From Phaeosaccion multiseriatum (lineage: Eukaryota; Ochrophyta, other classes): a DNA stretch of 64,000 bases. A model generated the notes under the pieces. It was not told the origin of the DNA. It searched no databases and worked only from the letters and a program-made list of their open reading frames with translations. A program made the translations under genes and the position numbers. This document shows, one piece after another, positions 1-20,124 of this stretch (positions are counted from its first letter, which is position 1; each line of letters starts with the position of its first letter). The stretch covers positions 558,001 through 622,000 of the forward strand of contig OZ218958.1 of assembly GCA_965112735.1 (NCBI GenBank). Direction: 5' to 3'.

Positions 1-7274
<7,274 letters not shown>

Positions 7275-7527
7275 GCGTTATCCCTGCCCCGCCTCCTCTC
7301 TTGGTGTGAGAGGAGGTGTAAGGTTAGTCTGGTTGTGAAAAAACGTAAGGATGAAACAAAGGCCAAACATGGGACAGGGAGGGAGCACATGGCAGCAAAA
7401 GGGCAAGTATGTGTAGATATCTTGTTGTGCTTAGTAGTATAATTCCATACAAATGAACACATAACGCATTACAATATACAAGTGTTGAATAACGCGGTAA
7501 CGAAGAAAGCACCCGCACCCCCCAGGA

Positions 7528-10500
7528 TCAGGGGACAACAGTCTCGTCCGTCCAGCGCTTCAGCCTATTGTCCATGTGAGACACCCACTGTTTCTTCCAC
7601 GCTCCCCGTGTCGGCTCATCCCCGTCCTCCTCCTTCTCCACCACCACTACCGCCGGCGCCACGCCATCTTTCACTCCCTCTCCGCCCCCCCCCCCCCGTC
7701 CTCGTCCCTCTCCTCGTCCTCGTCCCTTTCCTCCTCCTGCTTCTCCCTCTCTTTCTGCTCGTCGTCCCCCAGCTCCTCCTGCTTCACTCTTGTTTTGCTT
7801 CAGAATCACCTCCAAGGACTTGATAGAAACCTCCTTCTGTATCACCAACTGCCGCTGCTGATTCAACGATACCTCCAGGCTCTTCACACGCTCGTCCAGC
7901 TCCGCGCAGCGGCTCCTGCACCAGTGACAGAGCATAGCGGAGGAGAGCACAGCACACCATAGCACAGTAGTGGTTAAGGGTGGAGCAGAAAGAGCAACTC
8001 TCTCAGTTGTCGCTCTTCACTGTTTCACTCTCTCTTTCCTCCCTCTTTGACCCCTGACGTGCTTCCTGCTACCGGCGGTATCCAGCGGCCAGTAGCAGTC
8101 CTGTAAAGCAATCGTCAGGGGTCGACCCTCTCTCCCCATCCATACGACAAGCTGTGGCTTCCTCACAAAGTCACCAAGTGGGGGTCTTACGTAAGTCACC
8201 AAGTCATTGAGGGCCTCACATCACTCACTTTGACAGCGCCAGGTCTCTCTCCGCCCTCTGAAGGTCCTTCTCGAGGTCTCTGCTGCTGCTCTGCTGCTGC
8301 AGCCGCTCCTACGCACACAGTAAGTCAAGGGGACAACAAAGCAGGTGGAAGCAGCAGGTGAAGGGTCAGGTCAGGAGGCAGGCGCGTGTTCCTTCTTCCC
8401 CACCGCAAGCTCCTGAGCTGCTTCTTCCCCTCCACACAGCCTACGCACCTGAGCCATCTGCAATTGCATCTGCAGCCTTTGGAGTAGAGGCATATGGGGA
8501 GGGGAGGACAAAAGTAAAAGTCGTTACAAGGTAATCATCGGCGGACTCCTCCAACACGCGCTCTCTCTCCGTCAGGCGGAGAGAGCCCTCTTGCTGGCAA
8601 ACGCCTCGACGCTCTCTCTCTCTCTCTCTTGTCTCTTCGTACCATGCTCCCGGGCACGAAAAGACGACCTTTTTAATTCTTATTAAGGCGATCCCTACCG
8701 TACGACAAGATCTCTATTATGACAAAGAGGCAACTCATGACCATTGCCATACTTTCGGTCCTCTTTGGACCCCAGGCTTGCTTGTGCCCTGCCCCCCCGC
8801 CTCATGCACGCAAGCAGGCACGCGCACGCACTCACTCACTTACGCCCGCACACGCGCACTCATCCACGCACACACCCACTCACACACACACGCACGCACG
8901 CACGCACGCACTCACTTGGCGAAGTGCCTCTCTTTGGCCTCCAGCTCGAGCTCCTTCTGCCGCACGCGCTGCTCCGAGGCCCGCAGCTTTGTCCGAAGGC
9001 GGCCCACCTCTTCGTCCTCAGCGGGCGTAGCACCAACTGCTCCTGCTGCTGCTCCTTCGGCTTCGGTTTTTGCTTTTGCCTTTGCCTGTGGTCGTTACCA
9101 GTGGGTCAAGAGGTTGAGAGGTAGGTAAGACAGTACACTGTCGATCGAGGGAGGGGGGGGGAGTGGTGACCAGGCCGTTGGCACTTCCACCACACGATTT
9201 GTGTGTCCACATCCGAGAAAGTCAGATGCTCCGCGAAGTTGCATTCCTCCTCCCCACCCCCCCACCGAGTCGTGCCACCTCTGCCCCCCACCGCTCCCAC
9301 CGCTCCCACCCCACAGGCCCTCCCATCTCAATGTCCAATTTCACCTTGGCGGCGAGCCGATGCCGTAGGCGCTCCTCCTGCCCCGCTTGTGCCTGGGCCA
9401 GCAGGACGTTGTACTGGCGTTCCATGCCCTCCAGCTGGCGGTGCAGGGACTCCTATAGTGGGGTGGGGTGGGGTTGGGTTGGTTGGTTGGTTGGTGGGTT
9501 GGCTTGGATCATGACTTTACTCACACATGGAGTAGTATAGTTACGAGCGAACGAGGCTTCTCGCGACGCCCTCTGTTCGATTTGGAGGGCAGTGACACGC
9601 GGCGAGTCGTCCACTGATTGACTTGCTCACTACTTGGGGCCATCTGTGACACACACCCGCCGAGCCTCCAACAGCCAAACATGTCCATACATGTTCCATG
9701 CATCCTTGTGCTCTCACCTTCTCTTCACGTTGCCTGCTCTCCTGCTCCTTGAGGCGTTGGGCTGCGCTCCGCACACTGCGGAGCCTCTCTGCGGCAGCAG
9801 AACGCACTTGCATCTGGAGTAGCTGGCACTCTCGATCCTTGCCATCTGTTGGGCGCGAAAAGGTGGACCGCAGGGGGGCAGGGGCAGGGGAAGGGTCAAG
9901 TGTTGTTTGTCGTCTTTTGGAGCAGGTCGCAGTCACACGGCACCATCCATTGTACGTGAAGTGGACCAAGAGGAAAAGGCAAAAGGGGGGAGGGGTCTCC
10001 TGCTGTCTTTGGGGCAATGCAACCAATGACGGGAGAGCACGCTGCCTCCCTGCCTCTTGGGCTGTTTGTGGTACATGTCATCACGCACCGAACTTCCTCC
10101 GCCACTCTTCCCTCACTTCCTCCAACGTCGCCTGCTGCTGCTCTTTCGCAGCCTTGAGCTTCTGAGCGGCGATTTCAGACGTCTTCTGACGGTCGCGCGC
10201 GGCCGAGCGTGCCTGAGAGGTGAGGAGGGGAGGAACATGACAATGGACAAGCCGGAAACGAGGCCCAGGGCGAGGGGAGAACCCGGTTCAGGCCAGCCGA
10301 GACAGAGATGAGACTGACAGAGCGGGGGAGAGGGTGTGTGTGTGGGAGAGAGCAGAAAAAGAGGGGGCATCATAAAAAGAACGCAATCCCTTACTTGCAT
10401 CAGCAGCGTCTCGTACTGCCTCTCCTTGGCGTCAAGCCGCAGCTGCATCTCGCCAAGCTTCTCCTGCCACCGATGCCCCCCCCCCTCCATCTCTTTCGAA

Positions 10501-10649
10501 GCATCAAGCTGCTGCTCCCTTCCTCTTCGTTCCGCCTCTGGCATTTCCGCGAAAGGGCTGTGTGGTTTTTGTTGAAGTGGCAAGTCCCGCTTCGACCCGC
10601 CATCTGTGAATTTGCTTTTCCATCCGATCCCATCCGCCCATTTACCCAT
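7528..10649 (-). CDS. Coiled-coil protein, multi-exon, function unknown
   Basis: A minus-strand gene of at least eight short exons, each coding charged heptad-like helix. Pieces in protein order: RWQEKLGEMQLRLDAKERQ (about 10395-10530), KLKAAKEQQQATLEEVREEW (about 10090-10210), ECQLLQMQVRSAAAERLRS (about 9716-9850), LEGMERQYNVLLAQAQAGQ (about 9325-9450), LRASEQRVRQKELELEAKER (about 8920-9060), a short exon near 8450-8478, DLEKDLQRAERDLALSK (8229-8308), and the last exon 7528-7915 (LDERVKSLEVSLNQQ, then a Gly/Arg-rich stretch, ending TDETVVP). The phrase ERQYxxLLxQ recurs, which suggests internal repetition. The last exon carries the dispersed word, read as RQLVIQ. The start is uncertain: the open frame reaches 10649, only 79 bp from the divergent PPR start, and a methionine further in is possible. 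A centrosomal, ciliary or tethering role would be guesswork. Confidence 0.7.
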
Positions 10650-10669
10650 GCAACGCGCAAAGCCCCTGT

Positions 10670-10727
10670 AGCAGCAGCAGCAGCAGCAGCAGAAGCAGCA
10701 GCAGAAGCAGAAGCAGCAGCAGCGGCC
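10670..10727 (+). repeat. CAG-rich tract in the 5' leader of the first PPR gene
   Basis: An imperfect (CAG)n/(AAG CAG)n tract sits directly upstream of the first PPR start codon, in the roughly 80 bp gap to the divergent coiled-coil gene. This gap must hold both promoters or 5' leaders. No TATA box is evident. Confidence 0.7.
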
Positions 10728-13700
10728 ATGGCCTTTATATCGTCAGTCGGGCGCCACGCCGCTCCTCCGCTCTCTCACCCGTTCCCTCATGCAGTGGCCT
10801 TCCACGCCGCTCCTCCCCTCTTTCGCCCTTTCCCTCATGCAGCAGAAGCGGTGGCACCAGCAGCGAAGTGTTATCTGGCGACGATGGCCACTCCCTTGTA
10901 CAAGGTGCGAAGCCTTCACCGCATGGCAGCTCTGGCTGCTGAAGTCGCGGGTGGGGAGGCTCTAGAGGAGACGACTGCTACCACAGTGATCGAAAGCCCC
11001 GCAGAGGAGATGAGGGGTGGGCGTGGCCGAGCAAAGAGGATGCAGGTATTGTCAATGGGCGGAGAGAAGGAGGCTGCGGTGGCCTTGTTAGAGGAGATGA
11101 AGAAGGAGAACGAGGGGCAGCCGATGGACCAACAGATCTATGGGTTCGCCATCCAGGCGTGCGTGCCCAGCAAGGACCTGGAGATGGCAGAGAAGCTGTA
11201 CCAGGAGGTATTGGACGCTGACATTGATCAGCGCGGGTCCAGCGATAAAGCCATGGGGAATGTGTACGGCGCGTGCGGGGAGACTGCCAAGGCTCGCGCT
11301 CTGACAGAGCGAATGAGGCGGGAGGGCATACGCATCGACTTGTTGGAATTCTGTAACGCTCTGGGGGTGGACACGGGGAAAGGGGAGGCGGACTTAGAGG
11401 CCATCGCGGAGTCCCTCGTGAAAGTGTTGGAGGACGCCAAGAAGGAGGGAGAGGGGGAGGGGGCCGACGTCATTGCTTACGACGGGGCCATTTGCGGCCT
11501 TTTGCAGGCGGGTAACAAGGCAGAGGAGTGTATGACGCTGCTCAATGAGATGGAGGAGAAGGGTATGGAGAGCAAGTGGTACGGAGGAGTCATTGCTGCG
11601 TACGGTAAGCAGGGCCTCAAGGACCAGGCGCTGGAGCTGCTGGCAAGGGTGGATGGCAAGCAGATACCCGAGGGCCAGGGCTACGCGATGCTGGTGCGTG
11701 CATTGGCGTCTTCGAACCACACGGCCGCGGCGCTGGAGGTCAAGGGGGAGGCGGAGGAGAGGGGTCTGACAATGGATAGAAACAACTACAACGGGCTTAT
11801 TAGGGCCACTTGCAGAGCAGGTGAGCATGGAGGGGACGGAGATAATAAGGGCCGAATGGAGGCACACAGAGCTACTCCTTTTGTGTTGTGTAACGGTAAC
11901 GGAGCTTTCTGTGACGGAGCTTTCTGTACTCACCTCTTGTTTACCGCGCTTTGCTTTGTCCTCCCTCTCTCCCTCCCTTCCTCCTCTCTCCCTCCTTCCC
12001 TCCTCTCTCCCTCTCTCCCTCTCTCCCTCCCTCCCTCCCTCCCTCCCTCCCTCCCTCCCTCTCACTTGTGTACTTCCCTTCCTGTTGTGCTCGTACCCAC
12101 GGCCTGCCCATATGCCTGTCTCCCAAGGTATGTTTTCCGAGGCCATGGAGCTATACGACGAAGCGCGTGCTCTGTATATCGCAGGAGACTTCGATGGAGA
12201 CGTCCCCAGACGGCCCTTACTGCAAGCGACGACAGCCAATCAATTGAAGAAGGCCCTCAGCGACGCGGGAGATCAGGATGCATTAGCGAGGCTTCTGGAG
12301 CGCCAAGACGAGGAGGGGCTCTCCAAGAACAAGAGAAGTGAGAAGAACAGGAAGGAGAAGATGAAGCAGAAGAGGAAGAAGAAGAAGGCGTTGAAGAAGA
12401 AGGTTCCAAAGGTACCAAAGATGGTGGTAGTGGACTCAAAGGAGCAGGTGGAGGAGGCCCCGTCGGAGGTCAACATGGAGAAGACAGAGGAGGAGGGGGC
12501 GGCTCTCCAGGCGGAGAGGATGAGGGCCTTGTCTGTCGGCGGAGAGAAGGAGGCTGCAGTGGCCTTGCTGGAGGAGATGAAGCAGGAGAGCGAGGGGAAG
12601 CCGCTAGACCATCGGCTCTACGGTTTCGCCATTCGAGCGTGCCTGCCCAGCAAGGATGTGGAGATGGCGGAGAAGCTCTACCAGGAGGTGTTGGACAATG
12701 GCATTGAGCCGCGTGGGTCGAGCTATAAAGCCATGGGCGACTTGTACGGCGCGTGCGGGGAGACTGCCAAGGCTCGCGCTCTGACAGAGCAAGCGTGGAA
12801 GGAGGACAGATTCATTGACGTTTTCGACTTCTGTAACGCTCTGGGGGTGGACAAGGGGGAGGGGCAGGCGGACTTTGATGCCATCGCGGAGTCCCTCGTG
12901 AAAGTGTTGGAGGACGCCAAGAAGGAGGGAGAGGGGGAGGGGGCCGACGTCATTGCTTACGACGGGGCCATCCGCGGCCTTTTACTGGCGGGCAACAAGG
13001 CTGAGGAGTGCATGGCGCTGCTCAATGAGATGGAGGAGAAGGGTATGGAGAGCAAGGCGTACGGAGGAGTCATTTCTGCGTACGGTAAGCAGGGCCTCAA
13101 GGACCAGGCGCTGGAGCTGCTGGCAAGGGTGGATGGCAAGCAGATACCCGAGGGCCAGGGCTACGCGATGCTGGTGCATGCATTGGCATATGGGCATCAC
13201 ACGACCGCGGCGCTGGAGGTCAAGGCAGAGGCGGAGGAAAGGGGTCTGACAATGGATAGAGGCAACTACAACGGGCTCATTAAGACTACTTCCAGAGCAG
13301 GTGAGCATGGAGGGGACGGAGATGAGAGGCATATGCAGATGGGCTACTAGGAGGCTTACGGATGGAGAGTGAGGGAGGACGGATTTGGGGGGGGGGGGGG
13401 GGCAGGGTAGGGGCACTACTTCTCCTGTGTTGTGAAAGGGAGCCCTCTCGCACATTGCTTCCTCCCTCCCTCCTCCCCTCCCTCCCTCCCTCCACTCTCT
13501 CTCACCTGGTGTCCTTCCTTTCCTTTGGGCGCGTAATCACCGCATGCCCATATGCCTGCCTATATGCCTGCCCGTATGCCTGCCCCCAAGGCATGGTTTC
13601 CAAGGCCATTGAGCTGTATGACGAGGTACATGCCCTTCACAAGGAAGGAAAGCTCCATGGAGATGCCCCCGGACGGCCCTTGCTGCAAGAACCGACAGCC

Positions 13701-13829
13701 AAGCAATTGAAGAAGGCCCTCAGCGACGCGGGAGAGGAGGATGCATTAGCGAAGCTCCTGGAGCGCCAAAAGGAGGAGGGGCCCTCCAAGAACAACAAAA
13801 AGAAGAAGAAGAAGAAGAAGAGGCGATAA
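10728..13829 (+). CDS. PPR protein with two tandem long units
   Basis: Pentatricopeptide-repeat-type protein; the family binds organellar RNA. Exons 10728-11820, 12128-13300 and 13591-13829 join in phase (each acceptor restores Gly-Met before a conserved SEA/SKA-IELYDE segment) to give 834 residues. The N-terminus MAFISSVGRHAAPPL is Arg/His/Ser-rich and lacks early acids, as an organelle leader would. Each unit carries helical hairpins such as LYGFAIRACLPSKDVEMAEK, YKAMGDLYGACGETAKARAL and GVISAYGKQGLKDQALELLA. Both units share the block VIAYDGAI..GLL.AGNKAEEC. Unit 1 is joined to unit 2 by a Lys-rich linker coded at 12340-12420. Introns lie at the same place and phase in both units, so the gene grew by duplication of an exon-intron-exon unit. 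The alternative end without the last splice is a short GEHGGDGDERHMQMGY tail at 13350. Confidence 0.85.
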
Positions 13830-14959
13830 AGATGGAGAACGAGGGGCAGCCGGTGGACCAGAAGCTCTACGGGTTTGCTACAGTGCGTGCCCAGCAAGGA
13901 TGTGGAGATGGCGGAGACGCTGTACGAGGAGGTGCTGGACGCTTGCATAGAGCCGCGGGTATCGAGCGACAAAGCCATGTACTTCGTAGTACAGCGCATG
14001 TGTGGAGACTGCCCAGCCTCACCCTCTCACAGAGCGAAGGTGGAAGGAGGACATAGGCATCCTGTTCGACTTCTGTAACGCTCTGGGGGTGGACAAGCGG
14101 GAGGGGGAGGCGAACTTTGATGCCATCGCGGAGTCCCTCGTGAAAGTGTTGGAGGACGCCAAGAAGGAGGGAGAGGGTGAGGGGGCCGACGTCTTTGCTT
14201 ACGATAGGGCCGTATGCGGCTTGATGAAACCATGACGCTGCTCAATGAGATGGAGGACAAGTGTATGGAGAGCAAGTGGTACGGAGGAGGAATTGCTGCG
14301 TAGGGTAAACAGGGCCTCAAGGACCAGGCGCTGGAGCTGCTGGCAAGGGTGGATGGCAAGAAGATACCCGAGGGCCTGGGAACGTTGATGGTGGGGCGTG
14401 CGTTGTCGTGTGGGGATCACACGACCGCGGCGCTGGAGACCAAGGGGGAGGCAGATGAGCGGGGTCTGACAATGGATAGAGGCAACTACACTGGGTTTAG
14501 TAGGGCCACTTGCAGAGCAGGTGAGCATGGAGTGGACGGAAATGGTAAGGGCTGGTTGGAGGCATATGTAGAATGTTGTGGAACTGAGCTTTCGTACTCA
14601 CCTCTTGCTTACCGCGCTTTCCTTCGTCCTCCCTCGCTCCCTCGCTCCCTCCCTCCCTCACTCCCTCCCTCCTTCTCCCCCTCTCACACACTGTCCCCTT
14701 CCTTCCCTTCGTGCACGTGACCACCGCCTGCCTGTCCATATGCCTTCCTATATGCTTGCCTCCCAGGTATATGGCCCCCCAGCCCATCGCGCTGCTGTAC
14801 GACGAAGCACGTGCTTTTGCCAAAGCAGGAGCGCTGAGCAGAGGCATCTTCGGGCACGAACGGGGCATATTCGAGCAGCCTTTACTGAACAAACGGACAG
14901 TCGTGGCGTTAAATGGCCCTCCGGCGAAATCCAAGCCGCACCTGAGATCCTCAATTTGA
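13830..14959 (+). pseudogene. Decayed third PPR unit
   Basis: This directly follows the stop of the two-unit PPR gene and is clearly homologous to its units (MENEGQPVDQKLYGFA, ALGVDKREGEANFDAIAES, QGLKDQALELLARVDGKK by frame). It has frame changes near 13875, 14000 and 14230 and an in-frame TAG at about 14300, where intact units have TACGGTAAGC. A deletion removes the GLLQAGNKAEEC segment (about 14222-14240). The normal intron position is kept (GTGAGC at 14521, acceptor near 14767), followed by APQPIALLYDEARAFAKAG. The unit is disabled, although transcription through it is possible. Confidence 0.82.
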
Positions 14960-15750
14960 AGACTCCTTTTATTAGTAGCAACCATTCCTTCATTTACATG
15001 GTATTTGGGCACGTGCCAAAGCCCCAAAGTCAAAGCGGAGAAGCTAGTTTTGAGAATCGATGCAGCAGTTGGTGATACAGGGTCGGAATCAGCAGAAAAG
15101 AGAAAACACGGGAGTAAACTTTGACCTTGGTTGGCCACCACAAACACCTGCAACTGCATGGCCTTCGTATCATCCGTGGGTGCGCTGGGGCAGCACGAAC
15201 CATCCCCCGAGATCGACAGTAGTGAAAAATGCCTTTAACATTTACACGAGTACAAGGTGTTGCTTCGGGCTGCGCCCTCGGCAGGGAGAAGGGGGAAGGA
15301 GAAGAGGGTTGGGGTGGGCAAGAAGTGAAATGGAGGAGGGAAAGGGGAGTGGGAGAAGGTGTGTATGTATGAGAAGGGAAGGAGGAGGAGAAATTGGAAG
15401 CATATGGCACGAAATGACGAGAACGACAAAACGACGGAGATAATAAAAGACGTGGTGATGGCGAGCTTACCTTTTTAATTGCTGCACACTTTGCTGTGTA
15501 AGCTGGGGGGCTTACTTGAACTATACACGAAAAGACGGTGTGGAGGCGGTCCGGAGGAAAAATTGTACAGTGTAGAGGTCGATAGAGGCACAAAAGTAGA
15601 GGCATATGGTTAGAGCGCTGAGCGTGCAGCATTTTCATATTTAGAGGCATATGGGATAACGAAGAAATCTTATATAGGTCTATCGTATGAGGCAGAGGCA
15701 TATGGTTTATGGTTTGGCTGGAAAAACATGATCATCACCTTTGTGCAAAC
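14960..15750. other. Intergenic stretch with PPR 5'-end fragment and CATATG words
   Basis: No gene is supported here. The stretch holds one copy of the dispersed word (CAGCAGTTGGTGATACAG near 15062), a short PPR 5' remnant at 15158, and three copies of AGAGGCATATGG at about 15600, 15643 and 15693 just before the next PPR start. These may be promoter elements or repeats. Confidence 0.6.
15158..15200 (+). pseudogene. Remnant of PPR gene 5' end
   Basis: ATGGCCTTCGTATCATCCGT at 15158 closely matches the start of the PPR gene at 15751 (ATGGCCTTCATATCATCCGT). Similarity fades within about 40 bp and no PPR frame follows. It is a trace of a further unit lost by rearrangement. Confidence 0.55.
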
Positions 15751-18054
15751 ATGGCCTTCATATCATCCGTCGGGCGCCACGCCGCTCCTCCACTCTTTCG
15801 GCCTTTCCCTCATGCAGCAGAGACGATGGCATCAGCAACGGGAGCACCAGCAGCGAGGTGCAAGGTGGCAACGATGGCCACTCCCTTGTACAAGGTGCGG
15901 GCTCTTCGCCGCATGTCAGCTCTGGCTGCTGAAGCCGCGGGTGGGGACGCAAAGATGGAGGCACCGAAAGAAGCAGTAGCCAAAGCAGCGGCAGTGATGG
16001 AAAACCCCGTTAAGAAGGAGGGGGGGGGGGAGAAGACGAAGAAGAAGAGGTCCGGGAAGAAGGTGGCACCAATAAAGAAGAAGGCGGCACCAAAGAAGAA
16101 AAAGAAGGCGGCACCAGCGGCCGACTCGAGGGAAACTCTGATTGCGAAAACGATGGCTCGCCTCAGCGTGTCCAGCGAATCGGTGGCTGCGCTGCTGGCC
16201 GACCTGAAGGAGAAAGACCCGGCCCTTCTGGTGCAGACGGTCACCAACATCCGCCAGCTGTTGCAGAAAGCGAAGGAGGAGGGCCTGGATATGGACATGG
16301 ATTTGCTGGTGGCCGCTTTTGAAGCCATCCGGAGGGACAAGTGGCAGGATCGGGCCTTTGTGCTGAGTCTCATGGAGGAGTCAAAGTTCAGCAAGGGCAG
16401 CCCCCCGCCCTGGAGCGTGTACTCCTCAACTCTGAGTGGGCTTTGTCCGCGCAGAGGACAGACCGTTAGGGCACTCGAGCTCCTGCAGCGCGCTGAGGTG
16501 ACATATCCCACTGAGATGGCCGAGACGAAGGTGGGTTTTATGTCGGAGATGATGAGAGCGCTGGGCTACGCTGGAGAGAAGGCGGCTGCGGTGGCCTTGC
16601 TGGCGGACATGATTAAGGAGAACGAGGGGCAGCCGGTGGACCAGAGGCTCTACGGGTTTGCTATACGGGCGTGCGTGCCCAGCAAGGACCTGGAGATGGG
16701 GGAGACGCTGTACGAGGAGGTGTTGAAGGCTGGCATTGAGCCGCATGTGGCGAGCGACAAAGCCATGGGCGACTTGTACGGAGCGTGCGGGGAGACTGCC
16801 AAAGCTCGCGCTATGACCGAAAAGAGGAGGAAGGAGGACCAATTCATTGACGTATTCGAGTTCTGCGATGCTCTGGGGGTGGACAAGGGGGAGGGGGAGG
16901 CGGACTTTGATGCCATCGCGGAGTCCCTCGTGAAAGTGTTGGAGGACGCCAAGAAGGAGGGAGAGGGGGAGGGGGCCGACGTCATTGCTTACGACGGGGC
17001 CATTTGCGGCCTTTTGCAGGCGGGCAACAAGGCTGAGGAGTGTATGACGCTGCTCAATGAGATGGAGGAGAAGGGTATGGAGAGCAAGTTGTACGGAGGA
17101 GTCATTGCTGCGTTCGGTAAGCAGGGCCTCAAGGACCAGGCGCTGGAGCTGCTGACAAGGGGAGAGAGCAAAAACGTCCCCACGGGCTCAGGCTTCCAAG
17201 GGGTGATCCAGGCACTGGCCTTTGGAGATCACACGACCGCGGCGCTGGAGGCCAAGGGAGAGGCAAAGGAGCGGGGCGTGGCACTGGATAGAGACTCGTA
17301 CAATGGGCTCATTAAGACCACGTGTAGAGTAGGTAAGCGAGAGAGGACTGGAGAGCGAGCGAGGAAGCGAGGGAGGGAGGGAGGGAGGGAGGGAGGGAAG
17401 CAGGGAGGCAGGGAGGCAGGAGGGAGATGGAGGCAGGCAGGGAGGATGGATTTGCCAGGGCAGGGGTAGGGACACTCGAGGAGCAGTGCAAGGGGGTGCT
17501 CTGCCCATTCAAACTCAAACTCCCTCCCTCCCTCTCACGTGCATACTTTCTTCCCTTTGTGCGCGCAACCACCGCCTGCCCATATGCCTGCCTCACAAGG
17601 TATGATTTCCGAGGCCATTGAAATATACAACGAGGCATACCGTCTCTACAAGGCTGGAAACCTCGACGGAGATGCCCCCGGCCGACCCTTCCTCCAGAGG
17701 AAGACATCCGTGCAGCTGGAGGAGGCCCTCAGCGCTGCAGGAGAGCACGCCGCCCTGGCCATGGTCCTAGACCATCAAGAGGAGGAGGGGCTCACCAAGC
17801 CAAACGTCGTGCAGTACTCGAAGTTGCTCGAGACTTTGGGTAAGGCCGGCGAGCACGAACGGGCGAGGGCGACGCTCAAGCGAATGGTGGAGCTGAAGTT
17901 GGCGACGAACGTGACTCGAAGTGTGGGACTCAAGGCGGCGGCGGTGGTGAAGTGGTGCTGCCCTCCGGGTAAGGAGGGGGATGAGAAGAAGGGGCTGAGC
18001 AAGTGCGATAGAGAGGTGAGGGGTATGCTTCAGGGTATCATGCCGTCGGAATGA
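15751..18054 (+). CDS. PPR protein, single long unit with basic N-terminal linker
   Basis: Two exons, 15751-17332 and 17600-18054, join in phase (Gly-Met-Ile-Ser-Glu) to give 678 residues. The leader MAFISSVGRHAAPPLFRP nearly repeats that of the upstream PPR gene, so the two are paralogues with a likely organelle-targeting peptide. A Lys-rich linker (KKRSGKKVAPIKKKAAPKK, about residues 97-125) leads to a unique helical region (TMARLSVSSESVAALLADL through ALGYAGEKAAAVALL). Then comes the shared PPR unit (LYGFAIRACVPSKDLEMGE, VIAYDGAICGLLQAGNK, VIAAFGKQGLKDQALELL). The C-terminus adds VVQYSKLLETLGKAGEHER, a classic PPR hairpin, and ends GIMPSE. Intron position and phase match the neighbouring units. 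An organellar RNA-processing role follows from the family; the target RNA cannot be inferred. Confidence 0.88.
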
Positions 18055-19018
18055 GCGTCCCAGGGGGGGAGTGAGGTGAGTGGATGTAGAGAGAGAGCCA
18101 CAGAAAGGGGGAGAAGGGGCTGCGGGTGTGGCTTCGAGAATAAGCAAAGCAGTTGGTGATACGGCGGCAGCATCGGCCCGCGTTATCTTCATCACGGGGC
18201 CGACAGCAAGCGAAAGGAGGAGGGGTGTATTGAAGGAGACGACCGTTTTGAGGAAGGTGGAGGCGGGGGTTTGTGTGTGTTGTTGTGTGTGTGTGTGTAC
18301 TTGCTTGCTTTCTTCAGTGTTGATGAGAGAGAGAGTAGTTTCACAGCTTGACAGTTTCACGCACAGCGATTGGAAGTTGGCAAGTTGGAGGTAGAGGGTG
18401 CGGGGAGAAGAGCGGAGTTGAGAGGCGAGAGAGAAAGGATTGGTGGTTTACTATTTTTGTGACTCTCCGGTATATATATAAAAGAGGTGGAGGGAGGGAG
18501 GGAAGGGAAGATGGCCTTGGGAGTGTTGAGTAAGAGGAGGGAGGGGGGTGGAGGATCAAAACAAAAAAATAAAAGTAGTACCATAGCTGATAAAAATAGA
18601 AGATGAAAGTAGACAAAAGAAGGAGAAGATGAAAGTAGACAATAGAAGTAGAAAGCCGCACAGCAAACACAGCACTACACACAGAAAGCTAAGCGCTGAG
18701 TAGCGAGCTACCTGCCCATATGCCTCTGCCTGGCAAGCCACAGCCACGCGTCCCCTTTTTGATTTCGCCAACCAACTCATCCAAAAAAAAGTATAAAAAA
18801 AAAATGTTATTGCCTTGGAAGTATGAAGTATGGGTCTCCTCTTGAGCCGCTCACCCCCACCGAACTCATGTACGACGGTTACGTTTAGAGTTTGGCCCTC
18901 CTCTCAACCGTGTCGACTTTCTCTCAGAGACTGCCCATCGACCTTCTCTACATTGCCGTCCATAGTGTATCGACATCGTGATGATTCGCTTTCCGCTGCG
19001 CTCGTTTACACCACCACT
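18055..19018. other. Convergent 3' intergenic region
   Basis: This lies between the ends of the second PPR gene and the polymerase theta gene. It contains one dispersed word (AGCAGTTGGTGATACGGC near 18150), a TG-rich tract near 18270, an A-rich stretch with AAATAAAAG at about 18566 and a GCCCATATGCCTCT word at about 18716. No coding region is supported. Confidence 0.5.
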
Positions 19019-20086
19019 CTACACTTTAGCAGCCGCCGCTGTAGCAGCAGGGGCAGGGGTAGTGGGAGTAGTAGTAATTGTAGTAAGAGGATGAGGTTGA
19101 GGATGAGGAGGATGATGAGAGGAGAGCAGGGAGAGAGGCTGCATCTCTCCCCAGCGCTTGCCACTCTTGACGTTGACGAAGAGAGGCACCTGAGAAGGGC
19201 AGCGAGAGGGAGAGGGAGAGGGAGGGGGAGAGGGAGAGGGAAAGGGAGAGGGAGAGGGGGGGAGAGAGAGGGAGAAGGAGAGGGAAAAGGAATGGGAGAG
19301 GGAGAAGGAGAGGAAGATGGAGGGAGAGAGGGAGAGGGAGGGAGAGAGGGAGAGGGAGAGGGAGACAGAGAGAGGGAGAGAGCTATTTGAGACTACACTG
19401 CTCCCGCCGGCACGTTGTCCTAACGGATCGACTGTACCGTCTCCGTGACTGCCCATATGCCTGCCCTGCCCGCATGAGCCGTATCCTGCCCTAAACACCT
19501 GCCCATATGCCTGCCTGCTCATACGCCTCACCTCCAGCTTGACAGCCCCCTCCATGCACTCCCTCACCACCCCCGCCACGGCTCTGAGGAGCTCCTCCCT
19601 GACCTCATACACAAGCTCGTCGTGCACCTGACACCAGGCAGTAGAGCACCAATTGGGTGGGGGGGGGGGGGTAAGCAGGCGCAGTTTGAGGTTGAGTTTC
19701 GCAGGCCCAGTTGCAGTTTCAGGCATCCGCGCGCACGGCGATTTGATAGGCACGAGAGACGCAGGCACAGCGGTTGGTGATACGAGAGACACAGGCACAG
19801 CGGGCATGAGGTTGCCGCGTTTTGTGGAATGAATGACTGAACGGAATGCACCCCATTCACTGCCATCCACTTGGGCCCCACCTGCAGCACCAGGCGGACA
19901 GGGGGTGGCGCAGGATGCTCCAGCGCTTCCACTCGGCTATACGTAGGGCTGTCGACAAGCTGATGCTCGTGCTGCTGGTGTTGGTGCTGCTGCTGCTGCT
20001 GCTGCTGGTGCAGCCTCTCCCGGACGTTCACCATGGCAAGTTTTATCAGGTCGGCGCCAGAGCCCTGCTCGTCAGCACCGACAACG

Positions 20087-20124
<38 letters not shown>

